Shown one piece after another: positions 49,703 to 63,186 of a stretch of DNA of 64,000 nucleotides (positions are counted from its first letter, which is position 1; every line of letters starts with the position of its first letter). A program made the position numbers and the translations under genes. The stretch comes from Valencia hispanica. Taxonomy: Eukaryota; Chordata; Actinopteri; Cyprinodontiformes; Valenciidae. The stretch covers positions 21,397,500-21,461,499 of the forward strand of contig OY747710.1 of assembly GCA_963556495.2 (NCBI GenBank). The letters run 5' to 3'. The notes beneath the pieces were generated by a model. The model did not search any database. It was given only the letters and a program-made list of their open reading frames with translations, and was not told where the DNA came from.

Positions 49703-50220
49703 CACCGGTGGTGTCTAGTCTGAAAACTCTCAGGACAACTGGAAGCAGAGGATAGTGAACTGAGAAGGGCCTTTGGCCAGTCAGGCTGATGAATGAACCT
49801 CCAAAGTGGAAATTAAAACCCATCCTAAACCAATCAGAAAACAGTAAGGTTTGCAGACTCTTGCACTTGTTTACCAGGCTAATTACTGTTAGTAATGCAA
49901 GTAAACAGCTATTTACAATTTTGGTTTCAAGGGATCTTCTAAATTTACCAACACGTTTTGTCTGCCTAAAAGTAATATTATTGATTTGGAGTCGCTCAGC
50001 CAGAGTCCAGACTTAAATCTGATGCATAATCAAGGGATCCAAAGATTAGAGTGATGGCAAGGATGCATTCTAACTTCAAAGACTTAGCGCTTATCACCAA
50101 TGTTAAATAAAAAACTAACAGAAACATACAAAAACAACTGGTCAGCCTTATAAGATAGGCCTGGATGCTGTGAGGCAAATATGATTTTTTTTTTATTGAT
50201 AATTAAAAAGGGTATAAACA
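49340..50220 (+). mobile_element. degenerate Tc1-like remnant
   Basis: The left part has ccagccacatttattagcac, like a Tc1 terminal repeat. A later cagccagagtccagacttaa at about 49998 corresponds to the QSPDLN catalytic-region motif. (TA)n has expanded at about 49640-49700. Most of the coding sequence is unrecognisable. Confidence 0.45.
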
Positions 50221-50479
50221 ATTTTCAAAATATGTACCATTTTTAACCATATTAGAATTTCAAATTAGGCTTTCCTTCTTGGTATTCTAACTTTGTAATT
50301 ATTATATTAACAAAAAACATGCATTGCAAACACCCAGTGTATCTCCTTGTACCACTGTTTTAAAACCCTAAAATTAGTAGTTTTTTGGTTTAACAAGTTT
50401 TCTAATCACTATCCTATAACATTGCTCAAGATTGGAAGACAAAGAGAACGGTATCTTTGACAATTCCTCTTTACACCCT

Positions 50480-50990
50480 CCGGGGTCTTCTCTTTTGCCC
50501 TCTTCACTTCAGTTGACTCCACCTTAGTTTTCTAATGGATTAAAGTCTGAGGACTGAAATGGTCATGGAAGCTAATCAATTTTGGATCTGCTAATCCATA
50601 TATGTATTGATTTGGCCATATGTTATCAATCATTGTTATTTTGAAAGACTGACTGATACCCCCTTTTCAGTTTTCTGGAAGAGCACCAATTTTTACAGTT
50701 AGAATCACTGGTATTTCAAAGAGTTTGTGATTCAATGCACTCTGAAGGAGAACAGGCCCACTTCATCACAAATTTTCTTTAGAATAGGCATGGGGTGCTT
50801 TCCCACATATTTATCCATTGTTTCATCCTAAACATACCTGGATTGTCTGCTGCTAAACAACTCAGTGTTAAGTTTAGTCCAACCAAAGCACAAAGTATCA
50901 ATTAAAGTCCCAGCAAAGTTCTTGTGTTTCATTAAAACCAAAATGTTGCTTCTGCTGCAGCTCAGTGAGCTTTGGAGATCTTTTTTTAAC
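50480..50990 (-). mobile_element. degenerate Tc1-like remnant, minus orientation
   Basis: On the minus strand gaccatttcagtcctcagac followed by tttaatccattagaaaac decays from the Tc1 SPQSPDLNPIEN segment, with a gatgaaacaatggata-type leader further 5'. No terminal repeats found. Confidence 0.4.
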
Positions 50991-52458
50991 CCTGTCTTGC
51001 CCTCTTGCTTACTGCGTGTGACGTCAAGACATACGAGCCCCCTGTCTTCTTTCTTGCATCGGCTTCGGTTTTATTCCTGGTTGTTCATCTTTTAAATCCG
51101 ACAATCTCCTCACCAGCAGCATTTTCTATATGGGCCATATTGGCAGTTTCCAAGGGCAGCAGTAAAAAGGGGCACATAAGCACATGTTAAAACTATTTTC
51201 AATAAATGCATCTGCTAGCTGTGGCCTGAACAAGTTTTCCATTGTTTTCATGCATGTGCTGTTGATGGGACCTTAGCGCATCCATGTATTGAGTAATCGA
51301 CTCCTGCTTGCTGCTGCAAATAGTGTATTTTGTATTGTCCAGAACTACACTACATTATATTCTGCTCTTATTCATGTGAGAACTGGCATTGCTCCTTACT
51401 GTGTTACCCCAAACCCCCACCACCCCCACCTCAACCTTTGAGATGGCAGTTGCTTCTACCTCTCAGTCACAGCCAACTCAAGCCTGCCAAATCTGACAGG
51501 TGTGTCACATCCTCTCTCCACCTGTGTTGTTTCTGGCAGATCAGCTCAGATAGGGCTGGCAACATTGGAAATGCAAAGCCTGCCGTTTACCACAGAGATG
51601 TTCAATAAAGGACACTGTATCAGCGTGTGTGTTTGGCACGCTTGCATATTTAAATGTGCAAGCACCAGCAAGCATGTTTGCATTTTGTGGTATGCCAGAT
51701 GTGGCTGGATGCCACACACATCCAGAGACATTGAGCCTCGTAGTTGCTGAGCAGTAAACCATGACCTCTACAATGCTGTGCTTTTATCTCACTATGACAA
51801 ACCTCTCTGCATTCATCACAAGATTTATGAAAAAAAAATCCTGCTGGCCAAGAACTGAAACATCAGCTTCTCGCATTTTAATATCTACTCTCTGAATAAT
51901 ATATTCAAGGAATCAAAGTCATGATACGATGCAAAAAGAGTGGATCTGATAAGATGGAGTGGGAGTAAATCTTACTACTCAGCTATTTTGCTTTTTTAGA
52001 AGGAAAAAAGCAAAGATGTAGTAAGATCAATGCACCATCTCTTAAAGCTGTGGTGGGAATCACCAGAGGCAGCAACAAGAAGAACAATAAGATTCACAAG
52101 GTTTAGAAGTCTTTGTATTTCCTTTAATTCAGTTGTAAAATCATAAAACTCCAGAAGGCATAAAACAATAATGATGTAACTCTGTGACATAGCTTGGCCT
52201 GGTGAAAGGTGAGACGCCTGAGATCTTCAGATGTCGTTAAAAAGATGTAGCTTCAAGGGTATGATTAATGTGAGCCTCTTGTTCCATTCTTTCCCCATCC
52301 AAACCAACTAATCTTAGTAATCTACTCCAGCTACCTTGCAAAGATACGTCCATATTCACAGTTGATGTTCAGGACTTTCACAACACAGAGCCAAAGAAAT
52401 GAGAAGAAGCAACAAAACATATGTCAGGACTAGTGGGCTCTCTGTTTTTTCTTTCCTT

Positions 52459-52459
<1 letters not shown>
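50991..52459. other. no gene recognised
   Basis: Intronic sequence of mixed composition; no exon, RNA gene or classified repeat. Confidence 0.45.
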
Positions 52460-52539
<80 letters not shown>

Positions 52540-52588
52540 CACAAATGCACACACACACACACACGCACACACACACGCAAGCAAGCAT
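52460..52588. repeat. (CA)n and (GCAC)n compound microsatellite
   Basis: About 15 CA units, about 13 GCAC units, then further CA units with CG interruptions. Confidence 0.95.
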
Positions 52589-53112
52589 TTCCAGGTCGAG
52601 CAATTCAGCTCCAGATGCCAGTCTTATTTAATAGATCTTGGCACCAAATTGGCATTATCAGTGGGTAAGCAGCTAAAGCGTCGGCATGCCAGAAACAGCT
52701 AAAGGGCTTTGTCCGCCACGCCATAAGCAAAGCTGATTTAAAGCATGAGGAGAAGCCAAACAAGCCCCATCCAATGCAGACAATGAATGCGTGTGGCAGA
52801 CTGTGTTATATGATAATCGAGCATTAGTGTACTGACAAGCGTTGGTAAAAACAGATTTCCTCCATCAAACATGAGTGTCCCCCTTGTAGATACAATTAAA
52901 CAAACAGAATACCGTGATGTTCTAATACAGTGCTTTCCAAAAGTATTCACACCCGTTAAACTTTGTCACATTTTCTCACATTATAACTACAAACCTCAAT
53001 GGATTTTATTGCAAATATATGTTTTGGACCAAGACAAAGTAGTGCACTGCCTGTGAAGGCAACTAATTAATAAATAGATTCAAGATGTGTGTAATTCAAT
53101 CTCAGTATGAAT

Positions 53113-54227
53113 CAGGCCCGGCAAAATGCCTTGGCGGCCAGGTGCCCATTCAGGTATCGGCCCGCCCAGTACAGATTACATCGCCCTGTGTTCCAACCAT
53201 GCATGTACTGACTCTGGTCCACACTCCATAGTCGGTTGCGGTAATGCACCAATTTGGCGCTTGCAGGCTGCTGATAAACAAGAAGAAAAAGAAGAAGCGT
53301 TCTGTGTTGTCGTTGTTAGGCTAACTTGCATGCAAACTGTAGTTCTGATAAAAATGCTTAAAAATACACACAGGAAAGGAATTATTGAGGTTTTAAGCGG
53401 CAGAAGATGTTGGATTTCAAACATAAGACTTGTTGTGGACTGACTAAATTTTAAAGGAGGACATTAACTGGACCGTTGTAGATGTAAAACGATAGTTTTT
53501 GTTTTCGAGATGGCTCTGTTCTTGGTTTTGAAATGTGACTTCAAACGGTAAGTTGTCATTTATTTGCTTTCTGAGTGGTTTGACAAAGGCGTGTACTATG
53601 TCTACAATTATGATTGTATCATTGATTGGCATACATCATTTTAATCACAAGCAGGGATAGGATGGTGTTGAAATTTAGCCTGGGAGCTTGGACGTTTCTT
53701 TACCTTGGGTGGGTCATGGATAAGAATTTTGTATTTTTCTTCCATGAATATCTCAAACTTTCAGGCACAGAAGAGAGCTACTGACATCTGGTAGCAGTTA
53801 GCAAACTATATCAAAACAGTATACAGCCAAATCCAGCGCCGCAGAGAGAGGTACTAATCACTTGCAGCTGTAGCACCACCAGTAGAGCTTACAAAGATCT
53901 TCCATAAAGGAAGATGCCTCACTCACGTACACAAGCAGAAATAAAGCAGGTTTTGGAGTGCAAAGGTTATGGCCACCGATCTAGAGCAGACCGACCATTC
54001 GGAAAAACTCCCAAACCTCCTTATGGCCAGACTGCCTCTGAAGGAATCTCAGCTTTCAAATGATATACAACATGATGCATAATATAAATTTGTACATAGA
54101 AAGGGTGTCAAAAAAAGGCAGATTTGACCCGGAAGTATGTAACACACTGCCAACGGGACGTAAAACGCAAAAGGGTTAAATTTTAGGGTTAAAATTGGAC
54201 CCCCCCAAAATAAGCGCACCTGGTCTA
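53113..54227. mobile_element. probable inserted element H1, unclassified
   Basis: This segment begins caggcccgg, a hAT-like start, immediately after the octamer gtatgaat and stops before gtgtgaat. A matching inverted terminus at the right side is not clear, so the class is uncertain. It is bounded by Tc1-A sequence on the left and element H2 on the right. Confidence 0.45.
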
Positions 54228-54235
54228 GTGTGAAT

Positions 54236-55147
54236 TAGGGCTGGACGATTATTCAATAAAAATATCTATCAATCTATAGACGTGTGGTGCGATAGATAAA
54301 ATATTCCATTAAAAAATGCGTCCCTTTCTTTTTCATTATAGCCATTAAGGCGGGGTTAATACTCAGTCGTTATTTACTCCAAACCAATCACAAATGCAGA
54401 CCTAGACAGCTCTGTCACTGAGCCCTTGCTTCTGTCAAGTCACAAAAAAGAGCAAATAACTTGAACTGCAAAAGATGTCACAGCAAGGAGCGGCGGAGGA
54501 AATTGTCCCGAAAAAAGGTTTCAGTAGTTCACCAGCAGGTAAACGTTTCGTCCTGTTTTGAACCGATCCTCGACGCACATCGACTCTAAACGTAACAATA
54601 ATTAACAAAATAAAACAGGAAATATTACCGTCATATTAGGAATAGTGGCAACAGCAAAGTTGCCGTTTCCAACTCAGCAAAGTTACTGTTGCCACGATAA
54701 CGTTTGCACAGAGACCTGCACAACACTCGCGGGCCACACTGATAACAACACCCGCGGCTTTTAAAATGTCCACCCGGTTCTCCACCACATCCTCAGAAGC
54801 AAAGACGCTTTGAAAAATACAAACGAGAATGGAATGATCTGCTGGCATCAGCACTCAGCCACTGGACTAGGCTCCAGTGTTTTGGGCACCATCTACACCC
54901 AGTGATCGGTGAGTAGCTTTTTAGCTTGAGCAGCTGAATTAGAAGAAGCTTTATTGACCCAGTTTTTACACACAAACTTAACAAAAGGTCTGAGCCTTTA
55001 TTATAATAAAGTATCATAAAAGATTTTAAAAAGTTTAAAAGATCTAAAAAAGCATCCAGATAAGCTTTCAATTTAAATTACTAACATATCAATCAATATG
55101 ACTTTTCCCATTATCGATATGCTCTTTTTCTATTTTGTCCACCCCTA
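54236..55147. mobile_element. hAT-like element H2, 912 bp
   Basis: Left end TAGGGCTGGAC; right end on the other strand TAGGGGTGGAC (ten of eleven match). Flanking octamers gtgtgaat (54228-54235) and gtatgaag (55148-55155) agree at six of eight positions. There is no transposase frame. Confidence 0.75.
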
Positions 55148-55565
55148 GTATGAAGCCAGCCAGTCGGAGAAGGCCTCAGCTGTTTTTGAGAGAACATTAA
55201 TAAACAAACAGCATCATGGAGACCAAGGAACATAACAGACAGCTCAGGGAAGAAATTATGGAGAAGTTTTAAACATGGTTTGGTTATAAAACAAGGTTTT
55301 AACATCTCACAGAGCACCATTCAATCCATATAGAGTATAGCACAACTGCAAAGCTAGCAAAGAGGCTCATGATAACTGGAGGAGATGAGACTGCACACCA
55401 TCCCCATGTTTAATCATGGTGGTGGTCAAGTCATGCTGCGGCCATGCTTTTTATCAGGATGAAAAGGGACATTTTCCAGAATTGATAGGAAGACGAATGG
55501 AGGTTTACTATGTAACAGGAAAATCATCTTAAACATATAACCAGTAATACAATGAAATGCTTTAA

Positions 55566-56062
55566 AGAGGCTATATGCAACTTTTTCCCCAAAATAAACA
55601 TAACAATAGCCTTTTTATTTGACCATTTATGACTCAAACACCTCCTGATGAGCATACTGACACCTTGTCAACTCACAGTGGGTGCACCTATAAGCCTGTA
55701 TCCAATTTTTTCTATTTTCTGTCGGGTCGGATTTTCCCGCGCTGTCTGCGGATGTGACGTCAAGCGCGTTCATGTTAAATGTTTCAGATCACTCTGCCAC
55801 CACCGGTAGTCAGCACTCGCAAGCAGTTAAATGGATTGTGCGAATTCACAGAAGAGACCCAGGACAACTTTGACACCAACAGTAACTCCACATTAGACTA
55901 AGAAAGTTAAACCTCGACAAGTGCCTGAAAAAGATAGAAGATTGAGGGCGACCGGCACACGAGCACGCGCTCCGAGAGTGAGCAGAAAGGAAAAGCAGGT
56001 CCGTTTTTGGCCACATGGGGTCAGTCGCGAGTTTAAATTTCAGAAAATTGCATATAGCCCCT
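55566..56062. mobile_element. TTAA-flanked MITE, copy 2 (497 bp)
   Basis: Same ends and nearly the same sequence as 42981-43476, flanked by TTAA at 55562-55565 and 56063-56066, inserted in Tc1-A copy 3. The shared body includes gtcgggtcggattttcccgc and gcactcgcaagcagttaaat. Differences from copy 1 are mostly C/T and G/A changes at CpG sites. Confidence 0.9.
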
Positions 56063-56919
56063 TTAAATCAAAGTATATCAATTATCGGAAGACCTCAATC
56101 CAAAAGGGAAACTGGCAAAACTGAAATTGATGTTCACAGATCATCTCTATTCTATCTGACTGACTAAACTGTTGTGCAAAAAAGAATAAGGAATAATCAA
56201 TTTTTAGGTGTGAAAAGCTGCTTTGTGTTGGTATATCACACAAAACCAGAATATACTCAAGGGGTATGAAAACATTTGCAAGATACTGCAGCTATCAATA
56301 ATTTATTAATCCAATGTTTTGTGTATATGCTTCTACCTTGGTTACCTGCACCATCAAATCAGGGTACGTTCAGGTGATTCTTTTTTCCCCCTCAGCCTTT
56401 CTGTCAATCTGAAATAATCTGTATTTCTGTAAATCTGTCAACAGACAAGAAACTAATTTTTACAACTGTGACTCACTTAAGTAAATCCCTTTTTTTTCTT
56501 TTACAATTGCAACAAGAGGAAAAGGGAATGCAAAACAGAGCAAGATGACAACATAAGAATGGATAAACAACACATTTACCACCAAACAAATGATATTCCA
56601 CTCCAACTTTTATTTATCATCCTGTCTTCTACCGAATAAAGAGACTCACAAACCTTTTTAAAAGTCCCATCAGCCCTTCCCTATACATCATTATACCCTC
56701 CGTCACAATCAAAATACCTTTCCGCTGTCACATGCCCCATATTTTCTCCTCGACATCTTCTCATTCATCTACCCCCTGTGTCCTCTATTCACCCCCTACC
56801 TTCACGGTATGCTGTCACTCCTTTCTCAACCTTATTGTCTTATCCATAACCTTGCCTTTTGGCCGGTCATGGTGCTCATCATTTTCATTACAGCTCTCCT
56901 CTTTCCCCATAGGTCTTAC

Positions 56920-57384
<465 letters not shown>

Positions 57385-59225
57385 TTAAATAATGACAAGG
57401 TAAGGCAGAAAGGGTTGGAATAGTAAAGCAGCAAGAGTGAAAAACACAAGGAGAATAAAATAGGAGAGAAATCAGGTGAGGATCTGTGAGTAAGACGAAG
57501 ACAGCGGAGGGGGTTGAGGGATTTATGAAATGAAGGGTGCAGTGACAGGGAGCGACAGAGAAAGAGGGGACAGATTTACACACTTCAGGGTGGAAAAGAC
57601 ATGGGATAGAGCCAGAGAGTGATGAAGATTACAAAGTTTAAATACAGACACTCAGAGAAAGCACACAAGGAGGGGAAAGAATGGATCAAAATAAGAGACG
57701 GAGAAAGGAATTGTAACACAAAAAGGGCAGCTAAAGAGCGAAAAAAAATGGAAATATAAGCATTAGGCAGCAGGAGAAAAAACCCTCAAGGAGAAAAGCA
57801 AGTGTTTCATACATTCAGTGTGGGTTAATGCTGAGTTATAATTGCAGTGTCAAAGCGGTGTGGATCACGACAGAGGCTTAGGATCAAGTAAATTGGAATT
57901 AACCAACACATGACGAGTGATGGAGATTCTGCGAGAAAATTGAAGAAGGGAAACGCTGCTCACACTGTATGTGTGGAGAGATAGCTGTGAAGGTGGAGAG
58001 GGAAAGAACAAAGGTGGGAGAATTTGTGCAGCAAACCATGATGTGTGACAAAAGATGTGAAATGTTAGTTGGAGTTGAAAAGAATGCCCTTCTAGATGAT
58101 GGTCTGCTCATGTGACTAGGAGAACATAAAAGATGGAAAAAATAAAGGAAAAAATAAAAGCAGACTACATCTGCACAATCTGGTGGATGTGATCATTGAC
58201 ACTCTGTACCATGAAATTAAATAAAGAGTAACCAGCCATACTGAAGAAAAACAGTTTAAAGTTATAGATTATAGTACTAATAATAGATTTGTTAGTTGAA
58301 CTTTGCAGTAAAATTGCATTCAGCAGTCATCACTGATACAGATTCATAAATGCAGAAACCAAAGAAATGATTGAAAACCTATGTTATTTGAATGCTTAAT
58401 TCAAAATGATTAAAAAAATATTTGAGAAGAAATGTTTTAGTTTAACGCTAGGGTTTGAATAAACTGTATTCTTCAGAACTGTTTTCTCCCAGGTGTTAGA
58501 AAAAGTGTTGTTTTAATATAACATTTAGCTGCAAAGTTATTGCTCTGAATTAAATGAATGCAAACTGTTAACACATATTTCTTTTTACAAAAGCATTGTT
58601 ATAAACAACATTAATATGTGAATGTGGAGAGATGGTGTTGTTTTGGTACTTCTGAGTTTTAAAAGTGGTTGTCAGCTAAGTAAAAATGTAAATGTAACTA
58701 TGTGTGTGTGTGTCATAATTGAGAGATTTCATGTCTCATGAAAATTATCATAAATTATTGTGGACAGTATGAAAATGCACACTGGATTTTAAGGTTAGCA
58801 GAAGTGTGTTTAAATCAGTGATGACATGCTTTATTAGGTTACATTGGTCTTTCTGCTCCTACATCATGGTTGTGTTTAAACAGCTCCTATAAATATAATT
58901 AGCCAATGATATTAGCATGCTAACATTACTGTAAGAATGCAAACTTTTGGACTAAGTGCTGTAACAGTTTCCTGTCTTGCCAGGTATCTCAATGTCTTTG
59001 AACAACATGGTAAGTTGGTCTAAACACGAAGAAATATATTAGATTTAGTAGAACATAAACAAATGTCATGTCCTTGATGTATGTGTGAAGTTTTTGATCC
59101 ACTCATTGTGAAAAATTCAGGTATACTGCAGATCAATGTTGTGTAATTCACAGTGTCATGATTGGGTACGTTACTTTTCTGTGACGTCACCATGTCTCTA
59201 TGGTGAAAACTGGTCATGGTTTATG

Positions 59226-59821
59226 CCTCGTTCACACCGCACGCTTTGTCGACATCAAAAAATACTCACAAAGCGACTAGTTTGAAGCGTATACATTTTA
59301 AAGCCTGAAGCTTGCAAAGCCCACCACTTGCTGAGCAAAAAAAGAAAGTGTGTGTGTGGCTTCCTCTGTTGTCAGATGTTTTATACAATGGCGGATCATA
59401 TCGAGAGAGTGACTTGGCTTTATTTGCTAAATAAAGCTAGACAACGTCGACGTCAGGCGCATCAGTGCCGTTTGCGGATACACCCCATTCTTGAGAGGTG
59501 TTTGGAGTTTGGAGAGTTTAACCATTTGCTCCAGGAGCTGCGTATGGATGAGGTTCACTTTCAGCTCTACTTTAAATGTGTAGTGACATCACTACAGTGA
59601 GACGCTCTGATTGGTTGACGCTCAGGGGACGCCAGCAAGCTGAACTTCTGCGTTGCTGGCTTTTCCCGCTTTGAAGCTTGGATAGCAGTAAAAGATTCAA
59701 AAATTGACGTGGCCAAAGCACACAAAGCACCGTAGAGACTCTGACGGCCTCAACCATAGACTTAACATGTAATCTTGCCATTCTAGGCATTGATGATTTG
59801 CGCGGTATGAACACAGCTTTA
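59226..59821 (+). mobile_element. PIF/Harbinger-like element remnant
   Basis: The ends are imperfect inverted repeats: gcctcgttcacaccgc at the left and, on the opposite strand, gctgtgttcataccgc at the right. It encloses a HARBI1-like N-terminal coding fragment. The target duplication is unclear. Confidence 0.65.
59328..59600 (+). pseudogene. HARBI1-like transposase, N-terminal fragment
   Basis: A 90-residue frame contains RVTWLYLLNKARQRRRQAHQ, then RIHPILERCLEFGEFNHLLQ, then ELRMDEVHFQLYFKCV. The order HPI....R...GEF..L..ELR.D...F..YF is the N-terminal signature of Harbinger transposases. The DDE nuclease is absent; the rest is deleted before the right terminal repeat. Confidence 0.7.
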
Positions 59822-60148
59822 AAGTTTCACCTTGACTTTCTCCATCCCGCCACAGAGTGAAGCATTTGCAGAGTTTTTATTGGGTAATTGCTGCATTATC
59901 TAAGTTGCACGTGAATTGTTTCTCTAGCAGTGGTGCACATGTCTGGTATGCATGACGTTAAGTTGCAGGGCTCATGTGACAGCATTTTTCAACATGTCCA
60001 AATAATCAGAGGGAGGCTGGTTTATCCGGAGATCAAATTGTATATGCTGCTATGTTGATTGCCTGGATAGGCGATGTTTGAGTGTAAAGGGAAATGCAAA
60101 CTTATTTACTTAAGTTTATCTTTAAATCATTTACCATCGTTTAATTTT

Positions 60149-60680
60149 AAGCCCCTTTCAAACAAGCCATGAAAAACTTTTTGCTTTGGAGTCTGAAAGC
60201 AATCCTCCGGACTTTGTCCAGATACCCTTTACCAGTAATTTTACGGATGAAGACCTAGTAACAAGAGCGGACTTTCGCGGTATGGCGTTTGCATTCAGAT
60301 ATATCAGGTAATGTTCTGGAAAAGCTGGGGGGTGGGGAAAAGCTCTGTGAGCGTACACCTTGATGACGTATGAATGTTATGTGAACGGCAGTGCATAAGA
60401 ACACAATTTTTTTCAGCTTCTTTCTCGTTGTCTCTTAAGCGTTTCCATGTGCGCAAAACTGCACACATCACAAAGACGAGTACTGTGAGTAGATCTGCTG
60501 TTTCGTCGGCCATCTTTGCAATAATCCCTTTGTTTGGGGAAATTACATGTACGCCCGCTGCATTAAGTTTACGTCCTAGCCACATACAACCCCCCCCCTC
60601 CCCACCCCCCAGACATTCATCAGGATTCTTCGGTACATTTCTTGCTGTGTGAAAGCAGCCGAAAGGCAACGTTCCGGAAA
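60149..60680. mobile_element. candidate MITE
   Basis: The left edge gcccctttcaaacaagcc and the right edge, on the opposite strand, ggctgctttcacacagc are similar. A G/C homopolymer-rich patch (about 60590-60610) lies inside. The target duplication was not resolved. Confidence 0.35.
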
Positions 60681-61279
60681 AAAGTGGTGCATTTAAAAAC
60701 ACAACTCTACATTTAAATCATTTTAGAAACTGCAAAACTGTAAAAAATATTATGTCATGAAAAAACAACTGAATTAAAAAAAGTTATACTTTCTGATCTC
60801 ATGATTGTGTTTGCAAGTATTGTTTCTCAAGAACACCCCGCCAATATATAAATGTTTAAATAAAACCAGTTTATGGAGTTGTTTTGACAATTCACATTGA
60901 TAAATTTAAAAAAGCAAAACCCGGGGGACTTCCAGATAAAACAGAGAAGAAAGGAAAGTGGATCAGATTACTTGTCCCTACAAAGGCTCTACAACTGATT
61001 CTAAAAATAAATAAATTAATAATGCTTATTTATGTCCAAAAAAGTTTTCATGTGGAATGCAGATGTATATGGGTTCCTTTGGTCCCTGGGTCTAATCCCC
61101 ACAATCTTTCATTGCTGACTTTCCTGATTTTTGTCTAAAGTGAGAGGCTTGTGTTAAAAATCTTTCAAAATTAAATTACAATTGATGAATTGAACAGCAT
61201 GTGTAAATTGAATTTCAATGCTTGTAAAATTAAAGGAGGGCATGTAAAGTGAAGATTGGCTTAGCTGTTGCAAACAGAC

Positions 61280-61440
61280 CCAGTCTTTAGGTTCAGGATG
61301 GCGTCCTCCACTCCCCTCTGGTTGTATTTGCCCATGTACTGGTGCATGTCTGGATAGTTGGAGCGAATGTTTTTTTCTGTGCTCCCATTGGGCACCGTGC
61401 CAAACTTCAGAGGTGGGTACTGCTCCTCTGGATGCTGAAA
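61280..61440 (-). CDS. grin2d: grin2d exon: S2 ligand-binding segment 1
   Basis: The exon begins [20 protein letters not shown] and continues with [17 protein letters not shown], ending in the split codon of LNLKTG. These are hallmark residues of the S2 lobe of GluN2 subunits, which closes on glutamate; the GST motif contributes ligand contacts in the family. The acceptor is gatag just before 61440. The donor is GTCTGT, and the two bases GG at the exon end join with the first G of the next exon to give Gly in the expected order TGKLDAF. Length is 161 nt, phase 0 in and phase 2 out. The intron upstream is only 350 bp; the one downstream is about 4.1 kb. No frameshift or stop is seen. Confidence 0.95.
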
Positions 61441-62616
<1,176 letters not shown>

Positions 62617-62890
62617 TTGTGCATGAAGATTGCATGTTCTCCCAGTGCATTCCTGGGTTCTCTCCAGGTACCCCAGCTTTCAGCCACAGTCAAAAAACAT
62701 GATTGTTAGGTTCACATGTCCCTCTAAATTGCCCTTAGGTGTGAGTGTGTGTGTGCATTGTTGTAAGTCCTTTGTGTCTCTGTACTGCCCTGTGATAGCT
62801 TACATTGCCGACCGCTAGAGATAGGGCACCAGCCACCCCCACAACCCTGCAAGGATGAGTGGTTATACACAATGGCAGATGGATGAATAA
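62617..62890 (+). mobile_element. tRNA-headed SINE-like repeat, copy 2 (head missing)
   Basis: Shares gattgcatgttctccc, then aaaaaacatgattgttaggt, then ctaaattgcccttaggtgtg with the copy at 47585, and ends in agatggatgaataaa. The tRNA-like head is absent or unrecognisable. Confidence 0.65.
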
Positions 62891-63062
62891 ATGTGCTCTA
62901 ATTAAAGGTTGGATTTTCCAACAGGTTTCACTGGGAGATTATGCTACAGCAACATACACTGAAATTATTTTTATTCATCTTTATCTGGGGCTCCAATTAC
63001 TGGAGGGCACTGTATGTGACTGCTCATGAAATACCTTAATCCAGGGCTACTACAAAATTTTG
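62891..63062. other. intronic spacer
   Basis: Short AT-rich spacer between a SINE and a tetranucleotide array. Confidence 0.5.
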
Positions 63063-63186
63063 AAGGAAGGAAGGAAGGAAGGAAGGAAGGAAGGAAGGAA
63101 GGAAGGAAGGAAGGAAGGAAGGAAGGAAGGAAGGAAGGAAGGAAGGAAGGAAGGAAGGAAGGAAGGAAGGAAGGAAGGAAGGAAGG
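63063..63186. repeat. (AAGG)n microsatellite, 31 perfect units
   Basis: 124 bp of uninterrupted AAGG on the plus strand; on the grin2d strand it is CCTT. Lack of interruptions suggests recent expansion. Confidence 0.98.

Larger units (their letters stand above)
52928..56288 (+). mobile_element. Tc1-like element (family Tc1-A, copy 3) with nested insertions
   Basis: The left end, TA then cagtgctttccaaaagtatt, then ttggaccaagacaaagtagt, is mirrored at the right by tttgtgttggtatatcacac and caaggggtatgaaaac, ending near 56288. Between them Tc1 sequence is seen at 52928-53112, 55148-55561 (for example taatcatggtggtggtcaag, the HGGG block) and 56067-56288. The gaps are filled by two tandem insertions and a TTAA MITE. 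Confidence 0.82.
46920..56919 (-). other. grin2d: grin2d intron (10.0 kb)
   Basis: Intron between the third S2 exon and the M4 exon. The split Asp codon across it restores the family sequence. It holds a SINE copy, Tc1 debris, (AC)n/(GCAC)n and a nested Tc1/hAT/MITE stack, listed separately. Confidence 0.9.

Noticed and set aside
51000..51060. Relation of the gtgacgtcaag segment to the TTAA MITE
   Set aside because: Only a short string is shared with the MITE body; there are no MITE ends nearby.
52399..52702. Frames rich in Thr-His, Ala-Arg or Cys-Val
   Set aside because: Translation of the CA/GCAC microsatellite.
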